Assembly: GCF_000576595.1 (NCBI RefSeq)
Contig: NZ_AWSA01000034.1
Coordinates: 1-50,490 of the forward strand
DNA: 50,490 nucleotides
Direction of reading: 5' to 3'
Source of the DNA: Intrasporangium oryzae NRRL B-24470
GTDB lineage: Bacteria > Actinomycetota > Actinomycetes > Actinomycetales > Dermatophilaceae
The notes beneath the pieces were generated by a model that saw nothing but the letters and a program-made list of their open reading frames with translations, did not search any database and had not been told where the DNA came from. Below are positions 21,090-28,987 of the stretch, in pieces (the first letter of the stretch is position 1; the number at the start of each line of letters is the position of its first letter). A program made the translations under genes and the position numbers.

Positions 21090-21851
21090 ATGTCGAACGC
21101 GCCGGCTGCCGCCCACGCCCTCGACGTGCTCGAGCACCTGTCCCGGCGCGCCGAACCCGTTCCGGCGGCGTCCATCGCGCGTGACCTCGGCCTGCCGCGC
21201 TCGTCGGTCTACCACCTGCTCAAGGTCCTCCACGGCCGCGGTTACGTGACCCACTACGTCGAGGAGCGGCGTTTCGGCCTCGGGTCCGCGGCCTACGAGC
21301 TCGGGTCGGCCTACCAGCGGCAGGCGCCGCTCGCCCGGATCGCGCGGGCCCCGATGCGCCGGCTCGTCGACCAGTGCGGGCGCAACGCGCACTTCGCGAC
21401 GCTCGACGGCCGCGACGTCATCTACCTCCTCGAGGAGCGGGCGGCCGGCCAGCCGACTCTCGTCACCGATGTCGGCGTCCGCCTCCCGGCGCACCTGACG
21501 GCGAGCGGGGTGGCCATGCTCTCGGCCCTGCCCGCGACCCAGGTGCGCGCGCTCTACCCCGACCGCTCCGCGTTCGTGCAGCGCCACGGCACGGGGCCCA
21601 GGTCGCTCGCCGAGCTGCGCAGCATCCTCGCCCGGACCCGGGCCGACGGGCACGCCCGCGAGGACGGCACGATCACCCCCGAGCTCTCCTCGATCGCCGT
21701 GCCGGTCTCCGACCGGGCCGGGCGCCCCCTCGCCGCGATCGCCGTGACGTTACGCTCCGAGGACGCGTCACCCGAGCACGTCGCCGAGCTCGTCGAGCGG
21801 ACCCGGGCGACGGCCGCCGACATCGCCCGCCGCCTGAGCCCGACCCGCTGA
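21090..21851 (+). CDS. IclR-family regulator, probable hut regulator
   Basis: A 253-residue regulator. The N-terminal winged helix (about 1-65; [23 protein letters not shown]) is followed by the IclR effector domain (about 80-250; [19 protein letters not shown] ... [22 protein letters not shown]). GGAAGGA precedes the ATG. Divergence from hutH suggests control of histidine use, as with the IclR-type HutR of corynebacteria. Whether it represses or activates, and whether urocanate is the effector, cannot be seen. Hairpin copy 3 follows its stop. Confidence 0.88.
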   Translation: MSNAPAAAHALDVLEHLSRRAEPVPAASIARDLGLPRSSVYHLLKVLHGRGYVTHYVEERRFGLGSAAYELGSAYQRQAPLARIARAPMRRLVDQCGRNAHFATLDGRDVIYLLEERAAGQPTLVTDVGVRLPAHLTASGVAMLSALPATQVRALYPDRSAFVQRHGTGPRSLAELRSILARTRADGHAREDGTITPELSSIAVPVSDRAGRPLAAIAVTLRSEDASPEHVAELVERTRATAADIARRLSPTR

Positions 21852-21868
21852 CCCGGCCCCCACCACCT

Positions 21869-21922
21869 CCCGATTCGATGTATTGCCGCGCGCCCTGGGC
21901 CGCGGTGATACATCGAATCGGG
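21869..21922. terminator. TCGATGTAT-type intergenic hairpin, copy 3
   Basis: A perfect 15-bp stem (CCCGATTCGATGTAT/ATACATCGAATCGGG) with inner pairing CCGCG/CGCGG around a GCCCTGGG loop. It lies 17 bp after the IclR stop, between two same-strand genes, so it acts as a gene-end element, not only where genes converge. Confidence 0.8.
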
Positions 21923-21954
21923 GGTGGGCCCGGCGCCCGCCTAGGGTGGGAGCC

Positions 21955-22932
21955 ATGCGCGCCATCACGATCCCGGAGCCCGGCGATGCCGACGCCCTCG
22001 TCCTCGCCGACGTCCCCGCCCCGGTGGCTGGGCCGGGCCAGGTCCTCATCGACGTCGTCGCCGCCGGCGTCAACCGCGCCGACCTCATGCAGCGCATGGG
22101 CTTCTACCCGCCGCCAACCGGCGCGAGCGAGCTGCCGGGCCTCGAGGTGAGCGGCCGGATCGCCGCCCTCGGCGACGGCGTCGACGGCTGGAAGGTCGGC
22201 GACGAGGTGTGCGCCCTGCTCGACGGAGGCGGCTACGCAGAGCAGGCCGTCGCCCCGGCGACCCAGCTGCTGCCGATCCCGTGGGGCGTCTCGCTCGAGG
22301 ACGCGGCCGGCCTGCCGGAGGTCGCGTGCACGGTCTGGTCCAACGTCTTCATGACCGCCAACATCCAGCCCGGCCAGTACCTCCTCGTCCACGGCGGCAG
22401 CTCGGGCATCGGCACGATGGCGATCCAGCTCGGCAAGGCCGTCGGCGCGCACGTCGCGGTCACCGCCGGCAGCCAGGCCAAGCTCGACGTCTGCCGCGAG
22501 CTCGGCGCCGAGATCCTCGTCAACTACACCGAGGAGGACTTCGTCGAGCAGGTCCGGGCCCAGTCCAACGGGCACGGCGCCGACGTCATCCTCGACAACA
22601 TGGGCGCCACGTACCTCGCCCGCAACGTCGACGCCCTCGCGACGGCCGGACGGCTCGTCACGATCGGCCTCATGGGCGGGCGCCGCGCCGAGCTCGACCT
22701 CGGCACGCTCCTCGCGAAGCGGGCCGCCGTCATCGCGACCTCCCTGCGCGCTCGGCCGGCCACCGAGAAGGCGGCGATCGTCGCTGCGGTCCGCGAGCAC
22801 GTCTGGCCGCTCATCGAGTCAGGCGACGTTCGGCCGGTGATCCACTCGCTCTACCCGCTCGCCGAGGCCAGCGCGGCGCACCGCGAGATGGAGGCGTCCA
22901 CCCACATCGGCAAGATCCTCCTGACGACCTGA
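21955..22932 (+). CDS. NAD(P)H quinone oxidoreductase, zinc-independent MDR family
   Basis: A 325-residue medium-chain reductase of the TP53I3/quinone-oxidoreductase group. The GroES-like N-terminal domain (about 25-140) lacks zinc-binding cysteines; the Rossmann domain has VHGGSSGIGTMAIQLGK. The typical PGLEVSGRIAALG motif is present. Two-electron reduction of quinones or enoyl compounds is likely; substrate unknown. TAGGGT ends six bases before the ATG, suggesting leaderless transcription, although GGGAG is also close. It stands alone behind hairpin copy 3. Confidence 0.88.
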   Translation: MRAITIPEPGDADALVLADVPAPVAGPGQVLIDVVAAGVNRADLMQRMGFYPPPTGASELPGLEVSGRIAALGDGVDGWKVGDEVCALLDGGGYAEQAVAPATQLLPIPWGVSLEDAAGLPEVACTVWSNVFMTANIQPGQYLLVHGGSSGIGTMAIQLGKAVGAHVAVTAGSQAKLDVCRELGAEILVNYTEEDFVEQVRAQSNGHGADVILDNMGATYLARNVDALATAGRLVTIGLMGGRRAELDLGTLLAKRAAVIATSLRARPATEKAAIVAAVREHVWPLIESGDVRPVIHSLYPLAEASAAHREMEASTHIGKILLTT

Positions 22933-23004
22933 CCGGCGCCGCCGTGTCGCCGCGCGGTCCGACCCGTGGTCGCCGCGGTCCGAGCGATGGAGCGAAACCC
23001 GCTG

Positions 23005-23015
23005 AGCGGCATACG
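23005..23015 (+). repeat. Dispersed 11-mer AGCGGCATACG
   Basis: Exact copy inside CCGCTGAGCGGCATACG, in the gap between the oxidoreductase gene and the 32-codon ORF. Confidence 0.7.
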
Positions 23016-23048
23016 TCCTGCCGGAGGTCAGGGAGGGAGGAAAGGCGC

Positions 23049-23147
23049 GTGTCCGACTCGCCCGGTGACGGCGACCCGCGACCGGCGTACCGTCGCGAGA
23101 TGGACCACTTCGCTGGGAAGCGGCCCCCGGAGATGGGCGGAGGTTGA
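23049..23147 (+). CDS. Small 32-residue ORF
   Basis: A GTG-started ORF of 32 codons preceded by GGGAGGAAAG at usable spacing and ending three bases before the next gene's GTG. The product begins MSDSPGDGDPRPAYRRE and ends in a Pro/Gly-rich tail. Its stop abuts the ribosome site (GGAGG) of the downstream gene, so it could be a leader that couples translation. I do not recognise it. Confidence rests on the ribosome site and position. Confidence 0.45.
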   Translation: MSDSPGDGDPRPAYRREMDHFAGKRPPEMGGG

Positions 23148-23150
23148 GAG

Positions 23151-23762
23151 GTGTTCATCCAGGTCATCCAGGGCAGGTGCAACGACGCGGATCGGCTCCA
23201 CAGCCAGATGGACATGTGGCGGGAGCAGCTCGAGCCCGGGGCTGAGGGGTTCCTCGGCGGGACGTACGGACTGACCGACGACAACGAGTTCATCGGCGTC
23301 GTCCGCTTCGACTCGCACGAGTCGGCCGAGCGCAACTCGCAGCGTCCCGAGCAGGGACGGTGGTGGGCCGACACGGAGCAGTGCTTCGACGGCGAGGTGA
23401 CCTTCCACGACTGCGACGACGTCACCCTCATGTTCGAGGGCGGCTCCGACGACGCCCAGTTCGTCCAGGTCATCCAGGGCCGGCTGCGTGACCCGGCGAA
23501 GTTCCACGACTTCATGAGCCAGCCCATGGACATGCTGCACAAGGCGCGGCCGGACATCATCGGCGGCACGGTCGCCATCGACGAGAACGGGTTCTTCACC
23601 CAGACCGTCGCCTTCCGCACCGAGGCCGAGGCCCGCGAGCGCGAGCAGCAGGAGGTGCCTGAGGAGATGCGCGGCCAGATGGACGAGATGACCATGATGA
23701 TGGAGGACGTGAGCTACCACGACCTCCACCACCCGTGGTTCGCCACGGCCGGCATGCGCTGA
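23151..23762 (+). CDS. Tandem dimeric alpha/beta-barrel-like protein, unknown function
   Basis: A 203-residue protein made of two similar halves. The first starts MFIQVIQGRCNDADRLHSQM and the second, from about 104, FVQVIQGRLRDPAKFHDFM; each continues with a GGTYG/GGTVA strand, acidic turn and FVRF/FVAF-like strand. This resembles two fused ABM-type (ferredoxin-like) domains. The C-terminus is Met/Glu-rich and ends in an HHPWF segment. GTG start with GGAGG upstream. Roles from monooxygenase to stress-responsive barrel are possible; none can be chosen. Confidence 0.75.
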   Translation: MFIQVIQGRCNDADRLHSQMDMWREQLEPGAEGFLGGTYGLTDDNEFIGVVRFDSHESAERNSQRPEQGRWWADTEQCFDGEVTFHDCDDVTLMFEGGSDDAQFVQVIQGRLRDPAKFHDFMSQPMDMLHKARPDIIGGTVAIDENGFFTQTVAFRTEAEAREREQQEVPEEMRGQMDEMTMMMEDVSYHDLHHPWFATAGMR

Positions 23763-23788
23763 AGCGCCCGGCGCTGACGGACAGGACC

Positions 23789-23819
23789 GTGGCGCGTCGA
23801 CCCGTGGTCGACGCGCCAC
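23789..23819. terminator. Hairpin terminator after the tandem-barrel gene
   Basis: A perfect 14-bp stem (GTGGCGCGTCGACC/GGTCGACGCGCCAC) with a CGT loop, 26 bp after the upstream stop and about 120 bp before padR. It separates the two transcripts. Confidence 0.7.
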
Positions 23820-23882
23820 GTCGCGTCCGGACCAAGGCCGGCAGCGCGCGCCAGGGCGCTGACCTCTTGCCGGCCGGCCGGC

Positions 23883-23924
23883 ATACCGGGTATACCTGTT
23901 CCTGACAGCAGGAATACCGAGTAT
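23883..23924. promoter_or_regulatory. Pair of PadR-type operators
   Basis: Two near-identical short palindromes, ATACCGGGTAT (23883-23893) and ATACCGAGTAT (23914-23924), lie exactly 31 bp apart, about three helical turns, just upstream of the PadR start at 23938. Their AT-richness stands out locally. They probably bind two regulator dimers on one DNA face and repress the exporter operon. Confidence 0.7.
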
Positions 23925-23937
23925 CCAGGGGGATCGG

Positions 23938-24561
23938 ATGTCCGTGAAACAGGGCCTGCTCGCTCTGCTGGCGGAGGAGCCGATGTACGGCGCCCGCCTG
24001 CGCAGCGAGTTCGAGGCACGCACCGGAGGAACGTGGCCGCTCAACGTCGGGCAGGTCTACACGACCATCGCCCGGCTCGAGCGCGACGGGCTCGTCGAGC
24101 CCGTCGGCGGCGCCGACGACGAGGGCCGGATCGCCTACCGGCTCACCCCGGCCGGCCGCGACGCGATCGCGTCGTGGTGGCTCACCCCCGTCGACCGCGA
24201 CGCGACCCCGCGCGACGAGCTCGTCATCAAGCTCGCGCTTGCCGTCACCTCGCCGGGGGTCGACGTCCAGCGCGTCGTCCAGACGCAGCGGACCGCGACC
24301 CTCCGGCACCTGCGCGACCTGACCCGGCTCAAGAGCCGCGCCGGCGACGAGCCCGACGCCCACGACCTCGCCTGGCTGCTCATCCTCGAGAACCTCCTCT
24401 TCGCCGCCGAGGCCGAGGTCCGCTGGCTCGACCACGTCGAGTCCACCCTGAGTCGTATGCCGCTCAGCTCCCTCCGCCGGTCCGCGACCCCCCGCGAGGG
24501 CACCGACGCCGAGACGGCCGACTCCGAGGCGAGGAGCACCCCCAAGGGGGCCCGGGCATGA
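23938..24561 (+). CDS. PadR-family transcriptional regulator
   Basis: A 207-residue regulator with the PadR winged helix at the N-terminus (LLALLAEEPMYGARLRSEFE ... NVGQVYTTIARLERDGLVE) and a Vir-type C-terminal dimerisation region with leucine-rich helices (LLILENLLFAAEAEVRWLDHV). AGGGGGA precedes the ATG. Its stop overlaps the ABC ATPase start (ATGA), so it is the first gene of a regulator-ATPase-permease operon. It probably represses its own operon through the twin operators, with a toxic or antibiotic-like exporter ligand as inducer; the ligand is unknown. Confidence 0.9.
   Translation: MSVKQGLLALLAEEPMYGARLRSEFEARTGGTWPLNVGQVYTTIARLERDGLVEPVGGADDEGRIAYRLTPAGRDAIASWWLTPVDRDATPRDELVIKLALAVTSPGVDVQRVVQTQRTATLRHLRDLTRLKSRAGDEPDAHDLAWLLILENLLFAAEAEVRWLDHVESTLSRMPLSSLRRSATPREGTDAETADSEARSTPKGARA
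24454..24464 (-). repeat. Dispersed 11-mer AGCGGCATACG (in coding sequence)
   Basis: Exact copy on the minus strand inside the padR reading frame. Confidence 0.65.
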
Positions 24562-25289
24562 CCGCCACCTCCGCACCCGTTCTGGTCCTCGACGACGTCT
24601 CACGGGTTCACGGCTCCGGCGAGACCGAAGTCGTGGCGCTGAGCCACGCCTCGCTCACGGTCGCCCGCGGCGAGCTCGTCGCCGTCATGGGTCCGTCCGG
24701 CTCGGGCAAGTCGAGCCTGCTCAACCTCGCCGGGGGCCTCGACCGCGCCACGAGCGGCCGGGTCGCCGTCGAGGGGGTCGACGTCGCCTCGCTCGACCCG
24801 AAGGGGCTGGCCGCCCTGCGCCGCCGGTCGATCGGCTTCGTGTTCCAGGACCTCAACCTCATCCCGAGCCTCACCGCGGCCGAGAACATCGGGCTCCCCC
24901 TCGAGCTCGACGGATGGACCGTGCGGCGGGCCCGGTCACAGGCCCTCGACGCCCTCGACCGGCTTCGCCTGCGCGAGCTCGCCGACCGCTACCCCGACCA
25001 GATGTCGGGTGGCCAGCAGCAACGCGTCGCCATCGCCCGGGCCCTCGTCGGTGAGCGCTCGCTCGTCCTCGCCGACGAGCCGACCGGCGCCCTCGACTCG
25101 CACACCGGCGAAGGGGTGCTCAAGCTGCTGCGCCAGCGGTGCGACGCGGGCGCCGCCGGTCTGCTCGTCACACACGAGGCCCGGCACGCGGCCTGGGCGG
25201 ACCGTGTCGTCTTCCTCCGGGACGGGGTCATCGTCGACGAGACGGGCGCACCCGACAACGCCGACTCCCTTCTGGTGCAGGCTCCCTGA
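24558..25289 (+). CDS. ABC transporter ATP-binding protein (MacB/LolD type)
   Basis: A 243-residue nucleotide-binding subunit. Walker A MGPSGSGKSSLLN, Q-loop VFQDLNLIPSLTAAEN, signature MSGGQQQRVAIARALV, Walker B LVLADEPTGALD and switch VTHE are all intact. These features fit the MacB/FtsE/LolD class that drives FtsX-like permeases. Its start overlaps the padR stop by four bases and its stop is one base before the permease ATG, so the three are one unit. Confidence 0.95.
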   Translation: MTATSAPVLVLDDVSRVHGSGETEVVALSHASLTVARGELVAVMGPSGSGKSSLLNLAGGLDRATSGRVAVEGVDVASLDPKGLAALRRRSIGFVFQDLNLIPSLTAAENIGLPLELDGWTVRRARSQALDALDRLRLRELADRYPDQMSGGQQQRVAIARALVGERSLVLADEPTGALDSHTGEGVLKLLRQRCDAGAAGLLVTHEARHAAWADRVVFLRDGVIVDETGAPDNADSLLVQAP

Positions 25290-25290
25290 C

Positions 25291-28167
25291 ATGGAGACGA
25301 CACCTTCGCGGGAGCCCGGCTCCCGTCTCGAGCAGTGGCGCGCCGGCTGGCGCGTGTCTCTCCGGATGGCCCGCCGCGACGTCCGCCGTCATCGCGGCCG
25401 GAGCCTGCTCATCGTGGTCATGGTCGGGCTGCCCGTCCTGCTCCTCACCGCGGCGACGACGCTGTGGTTCACCGACGACCTCGACGACTCGGAGCGCCTG
25501 CCCCTCCAGCTCGGGCAGAGCCAGGGGTTCGTCCTCGAGCCCCAGCCCGTCCAGCAACGGCAGCTCATCGACCCGATGAGCCAGCAGGGCTGGCCGGGCG
25601 ACGGCACCCCGCCTCCGGCCCGTCCGGTCCCTGGCCTCACCCCTGGGAGCGAGCTGCACGCCCTCGCCGAGCTGCTGGGGGCCCGGCTGACCGAGATCTC
25701 CTCCGTGCCGGCGACCATCCGCTCGGGCGAGCACTTCCTGTCGGGGCTCGTCGTCGGGGCCGACCTCGCCGACCCCTCCGTCCTGGCGCCTCGGGTCACC
25801 CTGCAGTCCGGACGCTGGCCGAGCGGTCCGGGCGAAGCCCTCGTCACGCCGCAGGGCATCGAGCACGGGCTGCCGAGCGCCGGCACCCTCGGCCTGCGCG
25901 CCCTCGGTTCGAACGGCGAGCAGCCTGAGCGGGCCGTCACCATCGTCGGAGTAGGCCTCGGCTTCGAGTCCCAGGGCGCCGCCTACCTCCAACCCGCCGA
26001 CCTCGTCACGACGCCGGTGACCTCGGACTACGCCGCGCGCCAGTGGCTCGTCCAGCGTGCCGAACCGATCACGTGGAGCGACGTCGAGCGCCTCAACACC
26101 TACGGCATCGGCGTCTTCAGCCGCTACGTCGCCGAGCACCCGGAGACGGTGACCCGGCACGCGGACCACGCAGTGGGCGGCAGCACCACGGTCCTGGTCG
26201 TGAGTCTGTCGTCCCTGGGGCTCGTCCTCCTCACGACGCTCCTCGCCGGTCCTGCCTTCGCGGTCAGCGCCGCCCGTCAGCGCCACACCCTCGCGCTCGC
26301 GGCGTCCAACGGGGCGACGACCCGGCAGCTGCGACGCACCGTCCTCGGCCAGGCCCTCGTCCTCGGCGTACTGTCCGCACTCGTCGGCGCGGGTCTCGGC
26401 GTCGCTAGTGGGCTGGCGGCCGTCCTCGTCACGCGTCACGTCAGGCCGGACCTTCTCTTCGGCCCGACCCAGGTGCCCTGGGCGGCGGTCGCCCTCGTGG
26501 CAGCGACGGCCGTGCTCAGCTCGGTCGTCGCAGCCGTCATCCCGACCCGCGGTCTCGGCCGGCTCGACGTCGTCTCGGTGCTGCGCGGGCAGAGCGTCTC
26601 CCCCCGTCTGCGGCGCCGGGTCCCGGTCGCCGGGGCGGTGCTCGTCGTCGCGGGAGCCGCCCTCGTGACGTGGGCGTCCTTCGGCGAGCCGCACTCGGCC
26701 ATCGCGAGCTTCGTGGGCGGCTCGGTGGCCGTCGTCATCGGTGCCCTCCTCCTCGTCCCGCTCGCCCTCGCCCTCGTCGCACGGTCGGCCCACCGCCTGC
26801 CCCTGCCGCTTCGAATAGCGGCTCGTGAGGCAGGGCGGCAGCGAGGCCGGGCGACGCCGACGGTCGCCGCGATCATGGCCGGCGCCTCGGTCCTCGTCGT
26901 CGTCTGCATCGCGCTCGAGGCCGAAACGACCCGCGCGGCCCGCGACCACGTCGACCTGGTCCGACAGGGAGAGGCCCTCGTGCAGGCGCCAGCCCAACGG
27001 CTCGGCGACCTGGCCGAGACGGTCCGGGCGGGCGCTCCGAACCTGCACCCCCTCGTCCTGGACGACCTCGTGGACTACAGCACCGAGAAGGGGCGACTCG
27101 TGCTCGCGGCTCAGCGCCCGGGCTGCAGCGCCGCGCAGATCGCCCCGCAGCTCGTCGGGGGCAACGTCCCCCAGAGCCCGAGCAGCGCGTGCGCCACCGT
27201 CGCGTCGTTCGGCCGTGACGTCCCCGGCTCGAGCCTGCAGGGCGCCGACCTCGGGGACCTCACGGCATACGCCGACCTCACGCCGGCTCAGCAGGGGGCC
27301 CTCGCGAGCGGCGCCGTGGCGGTCGTCGACCCGACCGAGGTCGCCGGCCTGCCCCTGCCGTCCCCCGATGGGCACCCGGTCCGCGACGTCGACGCCGTCC
27401 GGCCCCTTTCGCTCGACGAGTCGGGCGGCGTCGCCACCTTCGCGCGCTGGCGCCTCGCCGTCGACGACTCGGGTGCCTGGCTGCCGCCACGGGCCCGTGA
27501 CATCGAGACCGTGCGCCTGCCCGTCGTCCACCTGTCGAAGGAGCAGTGGACCCGTCTCGTCGTGTCGTACTCCGGTGGACCGGCGGCCCTCGTCACGACC
27601 GACACAGCCCGGCGACTCGGCCTGCCCGTGTCGCCGACGGTTCTCCTCGCGCGGGCTGACGGCGGCATCAGCCCGGATCTCGAGGCCCGCGTCAACGACG
27701 CCGTCCGTGCGCGCCAGGGCGAGGCAACCTTCGTCGTCGAGCGCGGTTACCAGCGCGACGACGGCCTCGCCCTCCTCGTCCTCTTCGGCGTGATCGGCCT
27801 CGTCATCCTCGTCGCGACGCTCATCGCGACCGCCCTCAGCCAGGCGGAGAACGCCCCCCTGCTCAGAACACTCGCAGCAGTCGGCGCGACCCGCCGCACC
27901 CGACGGGCGCTGGCCGGGTCCCAGGCCCTCTACCTCGGCCTGCTGGGAGCGGTGCTCGGCGTGCTCGTCGGGCTCGCGCCGGGGCTCGGCGTGGCGCGGG
28001 TCGTGCTGACGACGTTCGCCGACGACGGCACGCGGAGCCTGCCCGCGACGATCCCGGTGCCGTGGCTGCAGATCGTGCTCCCCGTCCTCGTCGTGCCGGT
28101 CGTCGCAGGGGCACTCGCCTGGGTCTCGATCCGTCGCGCCCCGGTCGTCGTGCGCCGGGCAACGTGA
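25291..28167 (+). CDS. FtsX-like ABC transporter permease
   Basis: A 958-residue permease with the layout of two-module FtsX/MacB-type proteins: one N-terminal helix (about 38-60), a periplasm-type extracellular domain (60-300), three helices of the first FtsX domain (about 300-430), central helices (about 445-520), a second extracellular domain (about 560-825) and three final helices (about 825-950). The second extracellular domain has two cysteines that could pair. Partner of the ATPase just upstream; such mechanotransmission exporters handle peptides, lipids or antibiotics. Substrate unknown. Confidence 0.92.
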   Translation: METTPSREPGSRLEQWRAGWRVSLRMARRDVRRHRGRSLLIVVMVGLPVLLLTAATTLWFTDDLDDSERLPLQLGQSQGFVLEPQPVQQRQLIDPMSQQGWPGDGTPPPARPVPGLTPGSELHALAELLGARLTEISSVPATIRSGEHFLSGLVVGADLADPSVLAPRVTLQSGRWPSGPGEALVTPQGIEHGLPSAGTLGLRALGSNGEQPERAVTIVGVGLGFESQGAAYLQPADLVTTPVTSDYAARQWLVQRAEPITWSDVERLNTYGIGVFSRYVAEHPETVTRHADHAVGGSTTVLVVSLSSLGLVLLTTLLAGPAFAVSAARQRHTLALAASNGATTRQLRRTVLGQALVLGVLSALVGAGLGVASGLAAVLVTRHVRPDLLFGPTQVPWAAVALVAATAVLSSVVAAVIPTRGLGRLDVVSVLRGQSVSPRLRRRVPVAGAVLVVAGAALVTWASFGEPHSAIASFVGGSVAVVIGALLLVPLALALVARSAHRLPLPLRIAAREAGRQRGRATPTVAAIMAGASVLVVVCIALEAETTRAARDHVDLVRQGEALVQAPAQRLGDLAETVRAGAPNLHPLVLDDLVDYSTEKGRLVLAAQRPGCSAAQIAPQLVGGNVPQSPSSACATVASFGRDVPGSSLQGADLGDLTAYADLTPAQQGALASGAVAVVDPTEVAGLPLPSPDGHPVRDVDAVRPLSLDESGGVATFARWRLAVDDSGAWLPPRARDIETVRLPVVHLSKEQWTRLVVSYSGGPAALVTTDTARRLGLPVSPTVLLARADGGISPDLEARVNDAVRARQGEATFVVERGYQRDDGLALLVLFGVIGLVILVATLIATALSQAENAPLLRTLAAVGATRRTRRALAGSQALYLGLLGAVLGVLVGLAPGLGVARVVLTTFADDGTRSLPATIPVPWLQIVLPVLVVPVVAGALAWVSIRRAPVVVRRAT

Positions 28168-28262
28168 TCCACCGGTCCCGCCGCAGGGGCGCTCGGGCTC
28201 AGGGCCAGCCGTTGGACCCTGGGGATCGGGTCCGCCCTCCCTTCGGAGGATGGTGGGGCAGG

Positions 28263-28901
28263 ATGGACCGCATGAGCGACGCGACCGACCGCCCCGACCG
28301 CACCTCCGACGCTCCGGCCGCACGGGCCGAGCGCGACGAGAGCCGGGTCGTCATCGTCACCCCTGACGGCATGGGGGTCGGAGGCGCGTCCGACCAGGAC
28401 GCCCCTGCAGGGCGCACCGAGGGGCAGCCGGCCGGGCACGAACACCAGCACGAGCACGAGCGGACCAACCCCGCCGACCTCGTCGAGGAGCCGGCCAAGG
28501 TCATGCGGATCGGGTCGATGATCAAGCAGCTGCTCGACGAGGTCCGCAACGCGCCGCTCGACGAGGCCGGCCGCCGGCGGCTCGCCGACATCCACCACCG
28601 CTCCATCGAGGAGCTCAAGGCCGGTCTCGCACCCGAGCTCGTCGAGGAGCTCGACCGGATCACCCTGCCCTTCAGCGACGAGTCGCCGAGCGACCCCGAG
28701 CTGCGGATCGCCCAGGCCCAGCTCGTCGGCTGGCTCGAGGGCCTCTTCCACGGCATCCAGACGGCCCTCGTCGCCCAGCAGATGGCCGCCCAGCAGCAGC
28801 TCCAGCAGATGCGCGCACTTCCGGCGCCCGGCACGAGCTACGGCAACCCGACCGAGCTCGACGGTGGCGAGCGTCCCGGGCCGACCGGCCAGTACCTCTG
28901 A
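28263..28901 (+). CDS. bpa: Bacterial proteasome activator Bpa
   Basis: An ATP-independent ring activator of the actinobacterial 20S proteasome. A disordered acidic N-terminus (about 1-75) precedes the helical core with EEPAKVMRIGSMIKQLLDEVRNAPLDEA and ELRIAQAQLVGWLEGLFHGIQTAL, nearly the same as mycobacterial Rv3780. It ends in GQYL, the motif that docks on the proteasome alpha ring. The ATG at 28272 is an alternative start with somewhat better ribosome-site spacing. It is single, and hairpin copy 4 follows. The genome should therefore encode a proteasome, which is not in this window. Confidence 0.94.
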   Translation: MDRMSDATDRPDRTSDAPAARAERDESRVVIVTPDGMGVGGASDQDAPAGRTEGQPAGHEHQHEHERTNPADLVEEPAKVMRIGSMIKQLLDEVRNAPLDEAGRRRLADIHHRSIEELKAGLAPELVEELDRITLPFSDESPSDPELRIAQAQLVGWLEGLFHGIQTALVAQQMAAQQQLQQMRALPAPGTSYGNPTELDGGERPGPTGQYL

Positions 28902-28921
28902 CCACCCCGCCGCACCACCCT

Positions 28922-28973
28922 CCGGGTCGATGTATCACCGCGTGCCCTGAGGCGCGGAGATACATCGACCCGG
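28922..28973. terminator. TCGATGTAT-type intergenic hairpin, copy 4
   Basis: A perfect 15-bp stem (CCGGGTCGATGTATC/GATACATCGACCCGG) with inner CCGCG/CGCGG pairing and a GCCCTGA loop, between convergent bpa and the histidine phosphatase gene. Confidence 0.8.
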
Positions 28974-28987
28974 GAGCGGGGTGGGGC

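Noticed and set aside
19215-21653. In-frame extension of hutU across hutH
   Set aside because: It crosses hairpin copy 2 and lies on the same strand as hutH in another frame; hutU has its normal length from 19214.
22950-22985. Direct repeat TCGCCGCG...GGTCCGA after the oxidoreductase gene
   Set aside because: Short, imperfect and made of very common GC words; not distinguishable from chance here.
25228-28323. A 1031-codon open frame antisense to the FtsX permease
   Set aside because: Same GC-driven effect; the opposite strand has clear FtsX features and an intact operon.
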